DNA of 64,000 nucleotides from Aphelenchoides besseyi (taxonomy: Eukaryota; Nematoda; Chromadorea; Rhabditida; Aphelenchoididae). Below the pieces are notes generated by a model. It worked only from the letters and a program-made list of their open reading frames with translations, was not told the DNA's origin and searched no databases. The DNA lies in NCBI GenBank assembly GCA_024699855.1, contig JAMPIQ010000001.1, positions 10,354,001-10,418,000 of the forward strand, given 5' to 3'. This document shows, piece after piece, positions 48,514-60,800 of the stretch; the first letter of the stretch is position 1, and every line of letters begins with the position of its first letter. Made by a program: the position numbers and the translations under genes.

Positions 48514-51500
48514 TTGAGCAAAATGAATGTCGAATGTGATGAATGTCGTGCATTGCATTTTGAAGAGGAAAGAGTCGATAATAAACGAACATTTAACGAC
48601 TGTTGCAATCGCGGCAAAATCAATTTGCCTGAGTTACCGGAATTGCCACAAGAACTAGACGATTTGTTTACGGAAAAGCATTCAATGTCAAAAAACTTTT
48701 TAAGCAACATTCGAAAATACAACTCAGCGAATAGCTTTGCCGCTTTCAACGTTCGAATGCGATCATTTGCCAATCCCGGTCCATACTGTTTCTCGATTCA
48801 AGGACAAATCTGCTATGAAATCGATGAAAGCGTAAACGCACCCGCTGATCGAAAGTACGGCCAGTTATTTTTCTCCGATCCGGCAGAAGCAGTTGATAGA
48901 CGATTGAATACAACAAATGGAACAAAAAAGGAATTAATGGAGCTGCTGGACAAGTTAATTCGAGAACACAATCCACATGCTAAAATACACATGATGATGA
49001 GCGATTTGATGAAGGAAGAAGAAAACGCTGGCAGACCGGTTGAGAACGTAAAAATGGCATTCAAAATGCGTCCCGGTTACGATGCTAATCGCTTCAATGA
49101 GCCAACAGTCGACGAAATTGGGGCCGTTTTTACATCCGATTCTTCTGGAGATATCCCCGAAATGTCCTTGGTCGTACAATTGAAAAATGAACCAACACCG
49201 CGAATTCTCAGTTCACTGAGTGCGTTTGCCACCTCTTGGTTATATCCGTTATTCTTTCCAAAAGGCACGCTCGGATGGTCAATTGATATGATCAAACAAA
49301 ACACAAACAAGCAAAGCCGATTAACTCGGGCAGAATTCCACAGTTACCGATTAGCTGTTCGAAAGCACTCCAACAGTCGTATTCACTACGGAAAGAAGTT
49401 GTTCCAGCAATTCGTAGTCGATTCGTATGTTCAAGTCGAGAGCGATCGCATGCAATGGATTCGGTTGAATCAAAAGAAACTCAAATCAATGCACTACCAC
49501 GAACTTCACGCAAGTTTGAGTAGACTCGGACAACGATTGGATCGAGACATTGGAAGAATCCATGTTTTGCCATCGACGCACTTCGGATCACCTCGATTCA
49601 TGCGTGAAAATTACCAAGATGCAATGGCAATTGTTCTTAGTAACGGAAAACCGGATCTGTTCATCACGATGACTTGCGATTCATTTTGGCCGGAAATCGT
49701 TGAAACAATAAATGAATCGATCGTCATTGGAGCAAAACAAACTGCAAGTGACCGTCCAGATATTGTTGCTCGCGTCTTTGCACTAAAAGTTGAAGCAATT
49801 ATCGATGATTTGGTCAAGAAGCAAGTCTTTGGTGAGCCGAAGTGTTATGTTTACGTCACAGAATTCCAAAAACGAGGTCTACCACATATTCACTGCTTAG
49901 TAAGTCTGAAAGACGGCAAAAAGTTCTTGCAACCGGAGAACATCGACAAGTACTTCAGTGCCGAATTGCCACCAGACTCCGATCCAGAACTGTTAGAGTT
50001 GGTGAGCAAATACATGATCCATCGAGTTTGTGGTGTTCAGAATCCAAAGGCTCCATGTATGATCAACGGAAAGTGTCGACACAAGTTCCCAAAACAGTTT
50101 TTTTGGAAGAGACCAAAGTAAACGAAAATGGCTATCCATTTCTCAAAAGACCGAACAACGACCGATTCATCGAAATCAAAAATGTGAAATATGACAACCG
50201 TCGCGTAGTTCCGTACAGTTGGTATCTTCTGAAACGCTATCGTTGTCACATCAATGTTGAAATCGTGAGTTCCATCAAGAATGTGAAGTATCTCTACAAG
50301 TACGCGTACAAAGGATACGATGCCGCTTCTCTGGAACTTCAATCTTCGGGGAACATTAATCACGACGAAATAAAAGATCACATTGACGGTCGTTACGTTG
50401 GTCCGGTTGAAGCGTGTTATCGAATTTTGAAATTAAAAATGCACGACAAATCCCATCACGTTGAACGGCTTCCAATCCATCTCGAGAATCAACAGGCAGT
50501 TTACGTCGAAGAAGATTGTGATGCCGATAAAGCAAAAAAAGCAATGGAAAAAGAAACCAAACTGATGGACTTTTTCAAATTGAACGAACGAGATGTAAAT
50601 GCTCGAAAGTTGTTGTACTCGGAGATACCAACTCACTACACCTGGAAATCACTGAAAGTTCAAAACAATCAAACCGATGAAACAATCACTCACTGGGAAC
50701 AACGAGTCAGAAGCAGCAAAACCGTCGGTCGAATGTACGCGATTAGTCCGAGTCAAGGCGATTTGTGGCATTTGCGACTTCTTCTTCAACACGTTAGAGG
50801 AGCTCAAAGTTTCAAGGAATTGCGCACGGTTAACGGAATTGAGTATCAAAATAACGGAGAAGCATGTTTGAAATTGGGACTTATTGAAGATGACGAAGAG
50901 TACATCAAATGCATGCAAGAAGCAGTTCAGGTGTTGATGCCGAGAAGATTGCGAACCCTATTTGCCAACATCCTCATTCACTGCAATCCTGCTGATCCAA
51001 AGACTTTGTGGGAAATGTTCAAAAATGATCTCAGCGACGATTTCAATCGTCACTTGAAAGATCGATCGAAAGCGATTGCAAAAGCATACCAACGAATTGA
51101 CACGATTCTGCAGCGAGAAAACAGATCCATCAAAGACTTCCCATCAATGGACGCTGTTGAGGACATCGAAGAGATTGAGGACACAATCGATCACGACCAG
51201 GAACTTGAAGCCGCAAAAGAGTTGTACGAAACCTTGAACGCCGAACAAAAAATTGTTGTTGACAAAGTTCTCGCCGCTCTTCAAAGTCCCCAAATTGATG
51301 GAAAGCCGAAGTGTTTCTTTGTAGATGGTCTAGGCGGAACCGGCAAGACTTACGTCTACAAAAAAACACTGTGCCATTTTGTCAACGGAAACAAGAAGAA
51401 ATTCTCGGCCTGTGCATTCACTGGAATCGCAGCTTTGTTGTTACCAAATGGCAAAACATGTCACAAAACTTTTGGTCTTGGAGTTCCGCTTGAACGTGAT

Positions 51501-52623
51501 TCGAATTCAAACTTGACAGCAACAAGTCGTGGTGGTAAAATGTTGATGAATGCTGATATTATTATCTGGGACGAAGCACCAATGGCCCCTCGCTATGCAC
51601 TGGAAATAGCCGACCGCAAACTTCAGGAATTAATGAACACCGTTTTACCGTTTGGAGGCAAAATCATGGTTCTTGGAGGCGATTTCCGTCAAATTCTGCC
51701 AATTTTGAAATACGGCACAGTCAGCGAAACGATCAATTTGTCCATTTGTTCATCAAAACTGTGGAAATATTTCGAGCAATTGAAATTAACGAAAAACATG
51801 CGAACAAAACCGAACGAAGTTCAATTCGCTGATTTCCTCAAACAAGTCGGAGAAGGAACTTTGAATGACAAGAACGAAACGATCGAATTGCCAACACACT
51901 GCTTACTTGAACAGAACTTAGAACAAGAGATCTTCGGCGTGTTAATAGAAAAAAAGAAGTTTAAGGAAATGGGAAACTCGGCGATTTTGGTATCAAAAAC
52001 ACATTGGCGTAAACGAATCGAATGAAAAAGTCTTGAATATGTTAGAGGGTCAAACAAAAATTTATCTCTCAATTGACACTGCCATGGATGCTGAGAACTG
52101 TGATGATCAAACTTTGCTGCTACCAGAGTATCTGAACATGATTGAAGACGCATCACTACCAGCTCATAAATTGGAGTTGAAGAAAAATGCGGTTGTGATT
52201 TTGATTCGAAATTTGTCACAAGAAGACGGTTTGTGCAATGGAACACGAATGTTGGTCGCTGAAATGAACAACCACTCGATCGAATGCGAGATTCTTACGG
52301 GACATCATGCTGGTGAACGTCACATCATTCCACGAATTAACAACACAATTACATATCACAATGTGTTTCAATTAAACCGCAAGCAGTTCCCATTGAAATT
52401 GGCATTTGCTATGACAATCAACAAGAGTCAAGGCCAAACTTTCGAACGAGTTGGGCTGAATCTCGAGCATGAAGTCTTTGAGCACGGTCAGTTGTACGTG
52501 GCTTTGTCACGAGCACGATCTTGGGATTCAGTGAAAGCTCTCGTTCCATCAAAAGATCAACAAACTTCTTCGAACTGTTTTGTTAAGAACATCGTTCATC
52601 GCGAAATCTTTAAAAGATTGTGA
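48514..52623 (+). pseudogene. Helitron copy A: Rep (HUH)-PIF1 helicase
   Basis: Three frames joined: 48514-50097, about 50105-51994 and 52000-52623. Helitron-like N domain (SIQGQICYEIDE, LYPLFFPKGTLGW, RFMRENYQDAMAIV). Rep motif DLFITMTCD, then the HUH motif FQKRGLPHIHCLV. Tyrosine region VKYLYKYAYKGYD at about 50285. PIF1 helicase: Walker A GLGGTGKT (51331), IIIWDEAP (Walker B), GGDFRQILP, LTKNMRT, NKSQGQTFERVGLNLEHEVF, LYVALSRARSW. The two frame breaks sit in a T run (50098-50104) and an A run (51995-51999); removing one base from each restores about 1,370 codons. Family role: nicking, strand transfer and unwinding in rolling-circle transposition. Confidence 0.9.
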
Positions 52624-52960
52624 AAACAATTTGTGTGCACATAAATGTTTGATGAGAAAGATACGCAGAACAATAAATGAAGTGAAATACAATGGTTTTT
52701 GGAAGAAAGACTACGATCATTAAGTAATGGAAAAACACGATTTGCCGCTGCATAACTTTTCTATTCATCAAGAACTTTCAATACAACGAATACTTCTTTT
52801 CAATGTTGTGTTGTCTATTTCGGCAAGAATTTTACTTTCAAATTTTACTGATTGGCAGCAAATCAAAAGTTTGCTCACATTGCTGCAACAAAGTGATTTT
52901 TAAGCTCACCGTCTGGAACTCACTCTCTCACGCAATTGCGCAACAGAAAAATTTCGACCG

Positions 52961-52967
52961 TATAAAA
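52961..52967 (+). promoter_or_regulatory. TATA box of OB-fold gene 1
   Basis: TATAAAA 77 bp before the last base ahead of ATG 53044; the homologous gene at 62982 has TATAAAA at 62892-62898 with similar spacing. Confidence 0.5.
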
Positions 52968-53043
52968 GCTCGTTGAAATCGAAATTTTGCTCATTCGATT
53001 TTTTTCTTCTTTCAACAGTCGGTTGTTCCTTTTGGTTTCGATC

Positions 53044-53640
53044 ATGTCTCTTATCTCGGCGTCGTCGTTAGTCACAGGAGTTGTAGCGGGCTCAATTGTT
53101 GATGAACTGTTTGGTACGATTGGAGATGTTCAGAAAGCGCGAAAGGTGGGTCGAGGACCCGAATCCGAACGAAAGTTGCTATTCAAATTGGATCTTCATT
53201 TGGATACGGGATTTGCTGAGTGTGTCGCGTGGTCTAAAGCGGCCGAAACGTTCGACAAGATGGATTTGAAGACCGGCCAAGTAAGTCCTTATTGTATTTG
53301 AAAGTAGCAACTCATCTTTTAACGTTTAGATTATTCGAGTTGAAATGGTCACTGTTATTTCGTACAAGTCGCCGATTTATGCACGTGGATTGGGTGTTCA
53401 GCTCAAGCTAGATGAGAGCAGCAGCATCGAAATCGTAGGCTCAGGAAAATTCCCGACCATCGAAGACAACAAGACCAAGTACTTGGAGTGCGCGCTTAAA
53501 GAGTTGGTTAGTGTTCCCGAAAACACCAAAATTCGTACGCTTTTCACATAGTTATTGTTTGCCATTAATCTTTTTAGTTCTCAACGACGTCTTCTTGAAA
53601 GTAGTGTCGCGTCGCGAAGCCAAAAGGCGTTGGTTCTGAG
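53044..53640 (+). CDS. OB-fold (RPA-like) protein 1, associated with Helitron A
   Basis: ATG 53044 (MSLISASSLVTGVVAGSIV). Exon 1 to 53280, 48-nt intron, exon 2 (IIRVEMVTVISYKSPIYARG, VQLKLDESSSIEIVGSGKF) to about 53508, then a short third exon. The core KLDLHLDTGFAECVAWSKAA ... FDKMDLKTGQ ... VVISYK resembles a single-strand-DNA-binding OB-fold: five short strands, a Trp and a Gly-Gln turn. A homologous gene follows at about 54775, and a more distant OB-like gene at 62982. Helitrons of several lineages carry RPA70-like genes, so a role in protecting single strands during transposition is reasonable but inferred. The C-terminus is unclear because the candidate Helitron 3' end follows at once. 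Confidence 0.5.
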
Positions 53641-53660
53641 CTACTTCATTGCTGTTCGGA

Positions 53661-53694
53661 GTGGGCGGAGCCCCTCCAACTCCGCCCACCCTAG
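53661..53694 (+). mobile_element. Candidate Helitron 3' terminus (hairpin + CTAG)
   Basis: GTGGGCGGAG (53661-53670), a 9-nt loop, CTCCGCCCAC (53680-53689), one C, then CTAG (53691-53694) followed by T. A GC-rich hairpin just before CTRR, with insertion before T, is the textbook Helitron 3' end. The gap between hairpin and CTAG is shorter than usual. Confidence 0.55.
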
Positions 53695-53827
53695 TCCGCA
53701 TGTTATAACCATTCTGTTGTTGTTGCTAATCAGTCTTTTCTTTTCTTTCTGTTCGAATAAAGCTTTTTCTCTCTAAGCGGTTTTCGGTTGCGGGTTTGGC
53801 GGCGGCCCTGCAGTAGTTCCTCGTCGA

Positions 53828-54173
53828 ATGGCTTCTCCAATAAATATGGGCGAAATGCGCGGAAGTTTGGCTGATCAAGAGCAAACATCGATACCAATTC
53901 GTGTTTTGGATCCGAACGGCGATTGGACCAAATTCAAGCGATTGGAGGCTGTGCAGGTTACTGGAGTTTTAAAAAAGAATGGTTCGGTGTTTTTCGCTCT
54001 TTACTAATTGCCATTTTGTTTAAGATATTGTGGTCCAATCGATCGAGAACATTATCGTTCGTGATGCGCCTCCGATCTCTGTAACTGAAGCGGCGTTGGC
54101 AATCAATACGCCATTTGGATCGAAACGCCCGATTGTGGACAAAAACGAAGATTCGCCACCATTTAAAATTTAA
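53828..54173 (+). CDS. Small two-exon protein, possible OB-fold gene tail
   Basis: ATG 53828 (MASPINMGEMRGSLADQEQT), exon to about 53982, a 43-nt intron, then an exon DIVVQSIENIIVRDAPPISV to TAA 54171-54173 (about 100 aa). GDWTKFKRLEAVQVTGVLKK has an OB-like strand pattern. It may be a complete small gene or a distal exon pair of the OB-fold gene cut by the Helitron end. AATAAA follows at about 54201. Confidence 0.45.
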
Positions 54174-54405
54174 TTGATTGTTGTGTTAACCGTTTTATTT
54201 AATAAATGATTGTTTTTAACCATTTTTGTTTGGATATTGTAAAAGATAAATGAAACTGCAATGTCTTGGTTTGAAACGACTGCATTAGTCACGAATATCC
54301 CATTAAATTGTTGGTTATAAGAAACATAAAAGAATATGATAAGAAGAATTTGTTAAGTTCTCTACTAATGTAACGTTGATACTCTTTGTAAAACAATTAG
54401 AAGGA

Positions 54406-54426
54406 GGCCCCCCCGAAGGGGGGGCC
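54406..54426. repeat. Perfect GC hairpin (C7/G7)
   Basis: GGCCCCCCC-GAA-GGGGGGGCC, 9-bp stem and 3-nt loop, lying 18 bp before the second TATA block (54444). Could be an element terminus or a regulatory hairpin; no CTRR follows directly. Confidence 0.5.
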
Positions 54427-54440
54427 GACCTGCTACTTGT

Positions 54441-54545
54441 CCCTATAAAATAATTGAGTAGCGTCTGTCTGTCTGTTTGTGTCCTGAGATCGACCGATTT
54501 TGTGCACATTTATTCTGAAATGGCTCGTCTCCATTCACTTATGCT
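54441..54545 (+). promoter_or_regulatory. Repeated TATA-containing block, copy 2
   Basis: CCCTATAAAATAATTGAGTAG, GTCTGTCTGTCTGTTTGT, ATCGACCGATT, GTGCACATTTATTCTGAAA: same order as 46398-46500. A shorter third copy is at 55802-55885 (GTTTGTCTGTGTGCGACCGG, CATTTATTTTCGAATGAACG). Confidence 0.5.
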
Positions 54546-54774
54546 AATTTGTTGGTGTTTGTGTGCAAAGAAGCGGTCGTGAGAAGAAATGAGTGGTGAT
54601 TGGAATTGAAAAAGGAAAATCATTGTCATTGTTGGTTGTGTTTTTTGTCGAAGTTTTCAGTGGTCGTTCAATCAATTTTTGCTTGACGTTATGGGTTTTC
54701 CTATTTCACATCACAAAGACTTTTATGCGTTATATCCAGTTTCTCGGCGATCGAGTTAAAATGATTGGTCGCGT

Positions 54775-55617
54775 TTCTATCAGTGAAAGTTCAGAAACTC
54801 GAGGATCATAATGCGTCGCTCTTCGAGTTCGAACTTCAATTGGAAGGTGGAAACGTTGAAGTTGTGACTTGGGATGAAATGGCATGCAATTTTGGTAAGT
54901 TGAGTTTACATGCAAGCAATGTAAGTTTTGAGAATGCACTCCATTATAACATACTTTGTTGTAGGTACTTCTTATCGCAATGACCGGATTAATTTCGTAT
55001 TCTCAAATTCGCTTCAGTCGCGCTCCGCTTCACAAACAGTTGAAAAAGTGCGAAAGGCTATTAAGCGTTGAAGTTCAAGGCAACATGAAGTCTGGAATGG
55101 AAGCGAAGAGAAGCAGCAGTACGTTAAGACCACTTTGGCACAATGAAATGAGTTGCCAAACAAGATCCAATTGGTGAATTTCTAGTTAAATTGTCATTAC
55201 GGTATTTATTGTTTGCAGAATTGGACGTACTTTTCTGATGAAAATTATTCCACGAATGATGACGATTCGCAAGTTCGAATCGGCGATAATGGGCTGTAAT
55301 GTTATCAACGGCATGTTGTCAAAACGGTTGAAAATTGAGTTCGAATATTTTTGCGTCGGTAGCTGAGATGGACAAGAATGGTGCGGTGGCAGTCAAGGCA
55401 CAGTTTTGCGACGATGGTAAGTCTTATCCGAGAGAACGACTTCCTTTATTTCAACGTTAGTGGTTTGATCTGGCGATTGGATCAACTCGCGCCATGCACC
55501 CAAAATTTCCAGGACTCCATCGAGCGAAAAACTCAACCATCAGGAGTGAAGCGTGCAGCCGAACTCAAGGATTTGGAGAAAAGAAGAAGCTTGATCGCTT
55601 TTCTGTTGTTGCAATAG
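54775..55617 (+). pseudogene. OB-fold (RPA-like) protein 2, probably decayed
   Basis: Exons read LFEFELQLEGGNVEVVTWDE, NFGKLSLHASN and VLLIAMTGLISYSQIRFSRA, collinear with OB-fold protein 1 (KLDLHLDTGFAECVAWSKAA, DLKTGQ, VEMVTVISYKSPIYARG). Downstream are a poorly framed middle part and an exon WRLDQLAPCTQNFQDSIERK ending at 55617. The start codon and the join to the last exon are not clear, and the middle needs frame changes, so I call it a probable pseudogene. It lies between the two Helitron coding regions and follows promoter block 2. Confidence 0.45.
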
Positions 55618-56455
55618 TGTTGTTGTTTTGTCATAAGAATAAATTGTAACGTTGTTTGTTCTTCTCAATCTGAAGACCATATAGAAAGAAAAGAAATAAA
55701 CGTTTCGGAAGTTCAATTCAATTTCCACAACTGCTTATTATATCTACGATCGTTGAGACTACTCGGTTGCTTTTTAATCTCATTCTTCTACTATCATATA
55801 TTCCCCCACTCTAAATGATCGAGTAAAGTTTGTCTGTGTGCGACCGGTTTGAGCTCATTTATTTTCGAATGAACGAGACTCTTTATGCTAACGACGATAA
55901 CGAAACAACAACGAATGGAAATTTAAGTAATCACAATTCATTTCGTCGTCTGGAAAGTGAAAAGAGCAGTTGTCGAGTGTTTTTCGTATCAACGTAAGTC
56001 GTTTAACATTGAGTTTTGTGGTCATATCTTTGTCCTTCATATCATTGTAATAATCTTGATGTTCTTTTTCAGATCGCATCATTCGTATTCTGCCACAAGG
56101 TTCGAGCGAATTGGTGAGTTGTACACACGTTTGATTTGTCATTTGCGAAGGGATATTTCAGGTGGATCGTGCCGTCAAGTGGTCGATTTGCGATCTTCGT
56201 GGGATAACCCACTTATATAGTCTAATTTAATTGTTCCTTATAATACCCCCCTTTGTTTGTTGTATTTTTTTGTCCCCATTGTTTTTCGCGTTTATTGTTT
56301 CACGTGGTTCGGATTGCCGGACATAAAAAGAATTGAACGCAGATTTTGTCAGTGGCGCGGCAAAGTCTTATACAGCCAGGATTCAATACCTGTGGCGTGG
56401 TATTGTCTAAACAGCCACATCAAGACCAGAAAATCCAAAGACCTTGATTACGAAA
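55618..56455. other. Spacer between OB-fold gene 2 and Helitron B
   Basis: Contains promoter block 3 (55802-55885) and short coding-like scraps near 55960-56220 that I cannot join. No firm gene. Confidence 0.35.
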
Positions 56456-57655
56456 ATGCCAAAACGTCCACTTCAACTGACTGATGAGGAGATAAAGGAG
56501 CGTGAAGAAGAACGTAAGCGTAAGAATCGCGAGCGAATGCGTAAGATTCGTTTGGAACAGAAAGCAGCAAAAGCAACAGAAACGGAAACACGATCAAAAA
56601 TCGAAATTGAAAACACACAAGCATTACAAGCACAAAGTCAATTGGTTAAGAAAACAAACCAAATGACAAACTTAACGAAAAACTCACAAGCAGCAGACAC
56701 ACAAATTCAAATCGTTGAAACTGCTCAAGAAACATCCACAGAGACACAATCAACTGCATCTCCAGACATTTCACAACAAATGTCGTTCGTCGCTATCGAC
56801 ACTCAAGAACCGGTGCTCACTATCGAACAAGTTTTGGGCAACAAATTCAGCACTCATTGTCAACCGAATGAACTCTGTGAAGCTGCTCGCAACGAATGCC
56901 AAATGTCCAGATTGCAACTACCGAACATGGAGAACGTTGGTGAGTGGATCGATTTCGAATCAATTGTGTTCGGTTTGTTGATTTTGATTGCGAACACTTC
57001 GTTGAAAGTTGGTTTAATGTCGATGTCATTTTGGACCGACTACTACCGTTCTGCTGAATCGAATCCGTCGAAGTATTTGATTGTCAGACCATCAATCGCT
57101 CCAAACGAAGACGCTTATTTGTTGATCCCAATTCAAAATTGTGGACACTACGTTTTGGCGGTAATGGAAAAGAAGGCACTCAGCAATCATTGTGTTCTGC
57201 ATTATTGCGATTCGTTTCATAAACCCGTTTCTCAAACTGTCTATAGGTTAATCGATTCGATTTACAGTCAATGTTTCGCTCATTGGACGGGTTTGAATCC
57301 AAATGCAAACATGTTCTTGAACGACATTGGATACCAAAGTGATCTGCAAAGTGATACATGCAATTGTGGTGCTTACGTTGTTTCGAATGCAATAAACTTC
57401 TTCGAGAACAAACATCAACATTCAAATGGCGTTTTTCTAACAAAATTAAACGAAAGTGGGCTCGACAAACGTTTGAATTTGTTTGACACATTGGAAGCTT
57501 TGTTCTCATCTTTTTGTGAAGCCAATCAAAATGCCAATGCTGAACCAATGGGTCAATCCGAAGTAATTGTATTAGAAAACGAAGTAGATGCTGAAAAACG
57601 AGCAAAACGATTGCAACAAAAACGTGACAACATCAACAAAAAAGCGGACCGATGA
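56456..57655 (+). CDS. Helitron copy B: Ulp1/C48-like protease region
   Basis: ATG 56456 chosen because copy A starts at the same MPKR; an upstream in-frame ATG at 56444 exists. A basic leader (EREEERKRKNRERMRKIRLE) and Gln/Thr-rich stretch precede the protease domain. Catalytic elements: QNCGHYVLAVMEKK (His), LHYCDSFHK (Asp), DLQSDTCNCGAYVVSNAINF (Gln and Cys). Then LDKRLNLFDTLEALFSSF and an acidic/basic tail ending NKKADR. The frame is open for 399 codons, unlike copy A. The stop follows an A run; one base fewer would extend it toward the coiled-coil linker, so the native product may be one protease-Rep-helicase polyprotein. Confidence 0.8.
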   Translation: MPKRPLQLTDEEIKEREEERKRKNRERMRKIRLEQKAAKATETETRSKIEIENTQALQAQSQLVKKTNQMTNLTKNSQAADTQIQIVETAQETSTETQSTASPDISQQMSFVAIDTQEPVLTIEQVLGNKFSTHCQPNELCEAARNECQMSRLQLPNMENVGEWIDFESIVFGLLILIANTSLKVGLMSMSFWTDYYRSAESNPSKYLIVRPSIAPNEDAYLLIPIQNCGHYVLAVMEKKALSNHCVLHYCDSFHKPVSQTVYRLIDSIYSQCFAHWTGLNPNANMFLNDIGYQSDLQSDTCNCGAYVVSNAINFFENKHQHSNGVFLTKLNESGLDKRLNLFDTLEALFSSFCEANQNANAEPMGQSEVIVLENEVDAEKRAKRLQQKRDNINKKADR

Positions 57656-57872
57656 ATCTCATCAACAAAAAGCTAAATCGTTTATCCGATAGCGTTCGAG
57701 AAGCAGAATCTGAACAAAAAAAGTAACGATGGCTAAAGACAAAGTTAAACATCAAGACTCGCTTCTGAATCAGATCAACAGAAAGCTGATCGTTTAAGTA
57801 AAGATAAAGCACAACATCAAAACTCACGTTCAAATGAATCAGATCAACAGAAAGCCGAACGATTAGCTAAAG

Positions 57873-60800
57873 ATGCAGCCCACCATCAAATTTCGAGTAG
57901 CAACAAAACAGAAACAAATTCAACTGAACGTCGCATCCAAACAAGCTGATGTCCCGGTCCATCAACTAAGCAAGATGATCAGTGAATGTCTTTGCGGTGC
58001 ATTGCATTTTGAAGAAGAACGAGTTGGAAATAAACAAACGTTCAACGATTGTTGCAATCATGGTAAAATTGAGTTGCCTGACTTACCTGAATTGCCACAA
58101 GAATTGGATGATCTGTTCACTGGTAAACACCCACTCTCGAACAACTTTTTGAACAACATCCGCAAGTATAACTCCGCAAACAGTTTCGCAGCTTTTAACG
58201 TCAAAATGCGATCGTTTGCAACTCCGGGTCCTTACTGCTTTTCAATTCAAGGCCAAATCTGTTACGAGATCGATGAAAGTGTAAGCGCAGCAGGTGATCG
58301 AAAATACGGCCAATTGTTCTTCTCTGATCCAGCAGAAGCAGTTGAAAGAAGAATGAACACAACTAACGGAAACCAAAAAGGAACTAATGGAATTGTTGGA
58401 CAAGATAATACGCGAACATAACCCGCACGCTAAAAATGCACATGATGATGAATGAATTGATGAAAAAGAAGAAGAGAACGCTGGCAGACCTGTTGAGAAT
58501 GTGCAAATGTCGTTCAAAATGCGACCCGGTTATGATCCGAACCGTTTCAACGAACCAACTGTCGACGAAATCGGCGCCGTTTTTACAACAACCGACGCTT
58601 CTGGAGATATGCGTGAAATGTCCTTAGTCATCCAATTGAAAGACGAACCATCACCACGAGTTCTAAGTTCATTGAGCCCATTTGCCACTTCCTGGTTGTA
58701 CCCACTGTTCTTCCCTAAAGGAACTCTTGGATGGTCAATTGATATGACGAAAATAAACGCAAACAAACATACCCGACTAACTCGTGCTGAATTCCATAGT
58801 TATCGGTTGGCCATTCGAAAAAACTCCAACAGTCGAATTCATTACGGTAAGAAACTGTTCCAACAGTTCGTCGTGGATTCGTACGTTCAAGTCGAAAGCG
58901 ATCGCATAAAATGGATTCGAATGAACCAAAAGCAACTAAAAACAATTCACTATCATGAACTGCACGCAAGTCTGAACAAACTCGGTCAAAAACTGGATCG
59001 CGCTATTGGAAGAATACACATTTTGCCATCGACTCACTTCGGCTCACCACGTTTCATGCGTGAGAACTACCAGGATGCAATGGCGATAGTTTTGAACAAC
59101 GGAAACCCGGATCTGTTCATTACCATGACATGCGATGCACTTTGGCCGGAAATCGTACAAACCATCAATGAAACCATCGTCCTCGGCGCCAAACAAACAG
59201 CTAGTGATCGTCCGGACATCGTTGCGCGTGTCTTCGCCCTGAAAGTAGAAGCAATTATTGACGACTTGGTGAAGAAACAAATTTTCGGTGAACCGAAATG
59301 TTATGTTTACGTTACCGAATTCCAAAAACGCGGACTTCCACATATTCACTGCTTAGTAAGTCTGAAAGATGGACAGAAGTTCTTGCAACCCGAAAAAAAC
59401 ATCGACAATTACTTCAGCGCCGAATTGCCGCCAGAATCGGATCCGGAACTGTTAGAATTGGTGAGCAAGTACATGATTCATCGAGTTTGTGGTGGCGACA
59501 AAAAACCCAAGCGCTCCATGCATGATCAAGGGAAAGTGCCGACACAAGTTCCCGAAACAGTTTTTGGAAGAAACGAAAGTCAACGAAAACGGCTATCCAT
59601 TTCTGAAACGACCGAACAACGGACGCACTATTGAAATCAAAGGTGTGAAGTACGATAACCGTCGAGTCGTTCCACATAGTTGGTACCTTTTGAAGCGTTA
59701 TCGGTGCCATATCAACGTTGAGATTGTGAGCTCCATTAAGAATGTCAAGTACCTTTACAAATACACTTACAAAGGTTATGACGCCGCTTCTTTGGAATTG
59801 CAATCATCCGGCAATATTAATCACGATGAAATCAAAGACCACATTGATGGTCGTTACGTCGGTCCTGTCGAAGCATGTTATCGGATCCTGAAGTTAAAAA
59901 TGCACGACAAAAGCCACCACATTGAACGATTGCCAATCCATTTGGAAAACCAACAAGCCGTCTACATCGAAGAAGATTGCGATGCTGAAAAAGCGAAAAA
60001 AGCAATGGAAAAACAAACCAAATTGATGGATTACTTTAAGTTGAATGAACGTGATTCGAATGCGCAAAAAATATTTGTACTCAGAATCCCTACGCACTAC
60101 ACATGGAAATCAATCAAGGTTTTTGTCAACAACGAAGAAGAAACGATTACCAATTGGCAACCTCGGGTCAAAGCGAACAAAACCATCGGTCGGATGTATG
60201 CAATTAGTCCAAGTCAAGGTGATTTGTGGCACTTACGTCTTTTGCTTCGACACGTCAAAGGTGCGAAAAGTTTCAAAGAATTGCGAACAGTTGACGGAAC
60301 TGAATATCAAAATAATGGAGAAGCATGTTTGGCATTGGGTTTGATAGAAGATGATGAAGAGTATGTAAAATGTATGGAAGAAGCGGTTAAGGTGTTGATG
60401 CCACGAAAATTACGTACTCTGTTTGCCAACATACTCATTCATTGCAACCCAGCCGATCCAAAATTGTTGTGGGAAAAATTCAGACATGATCTGAGCGAGG
60501 ATTTTGCTCGTCGACTAAAAGATAAGTCAAAAGCAATTGCACGAGCATACAAACGTATTGACACAATCTTGCAACGGGAAAACAAGTCAATTAAAGACTT
60601 CCCATCGATGGACGCAGTAGACGACGTTGACGAAATCGAAGAACCAATTGACCACGAGCAAGAGCTCGAATCTGCAAAAGAAATGTACGAAACGTTGAAC
60701 ATTGAACAAAAAGTTGTAGTCGATAAAGTTCTGAACAGTCTTCAAAACAACGGTGCACAAAAGTGCTTCTTCGTCGACGGGTTGGGTGGAACGGGTAAAA

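Larger units (their letters stand above)
47132..53694 (+). mobile_element. Helitron copy A
   Basis: Protease-linker-Rep-helicase coding region plus a downstream OB-fold gene, ending at the candidate 3' terminus at 53661-53694. The 5' TC end was not found; it may lie upstream of 47132. About 9.3 kb separates the two equivalent ORFs of copies A and B, which are close in sequence through Rep and helicase. Confidence 0.65.
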
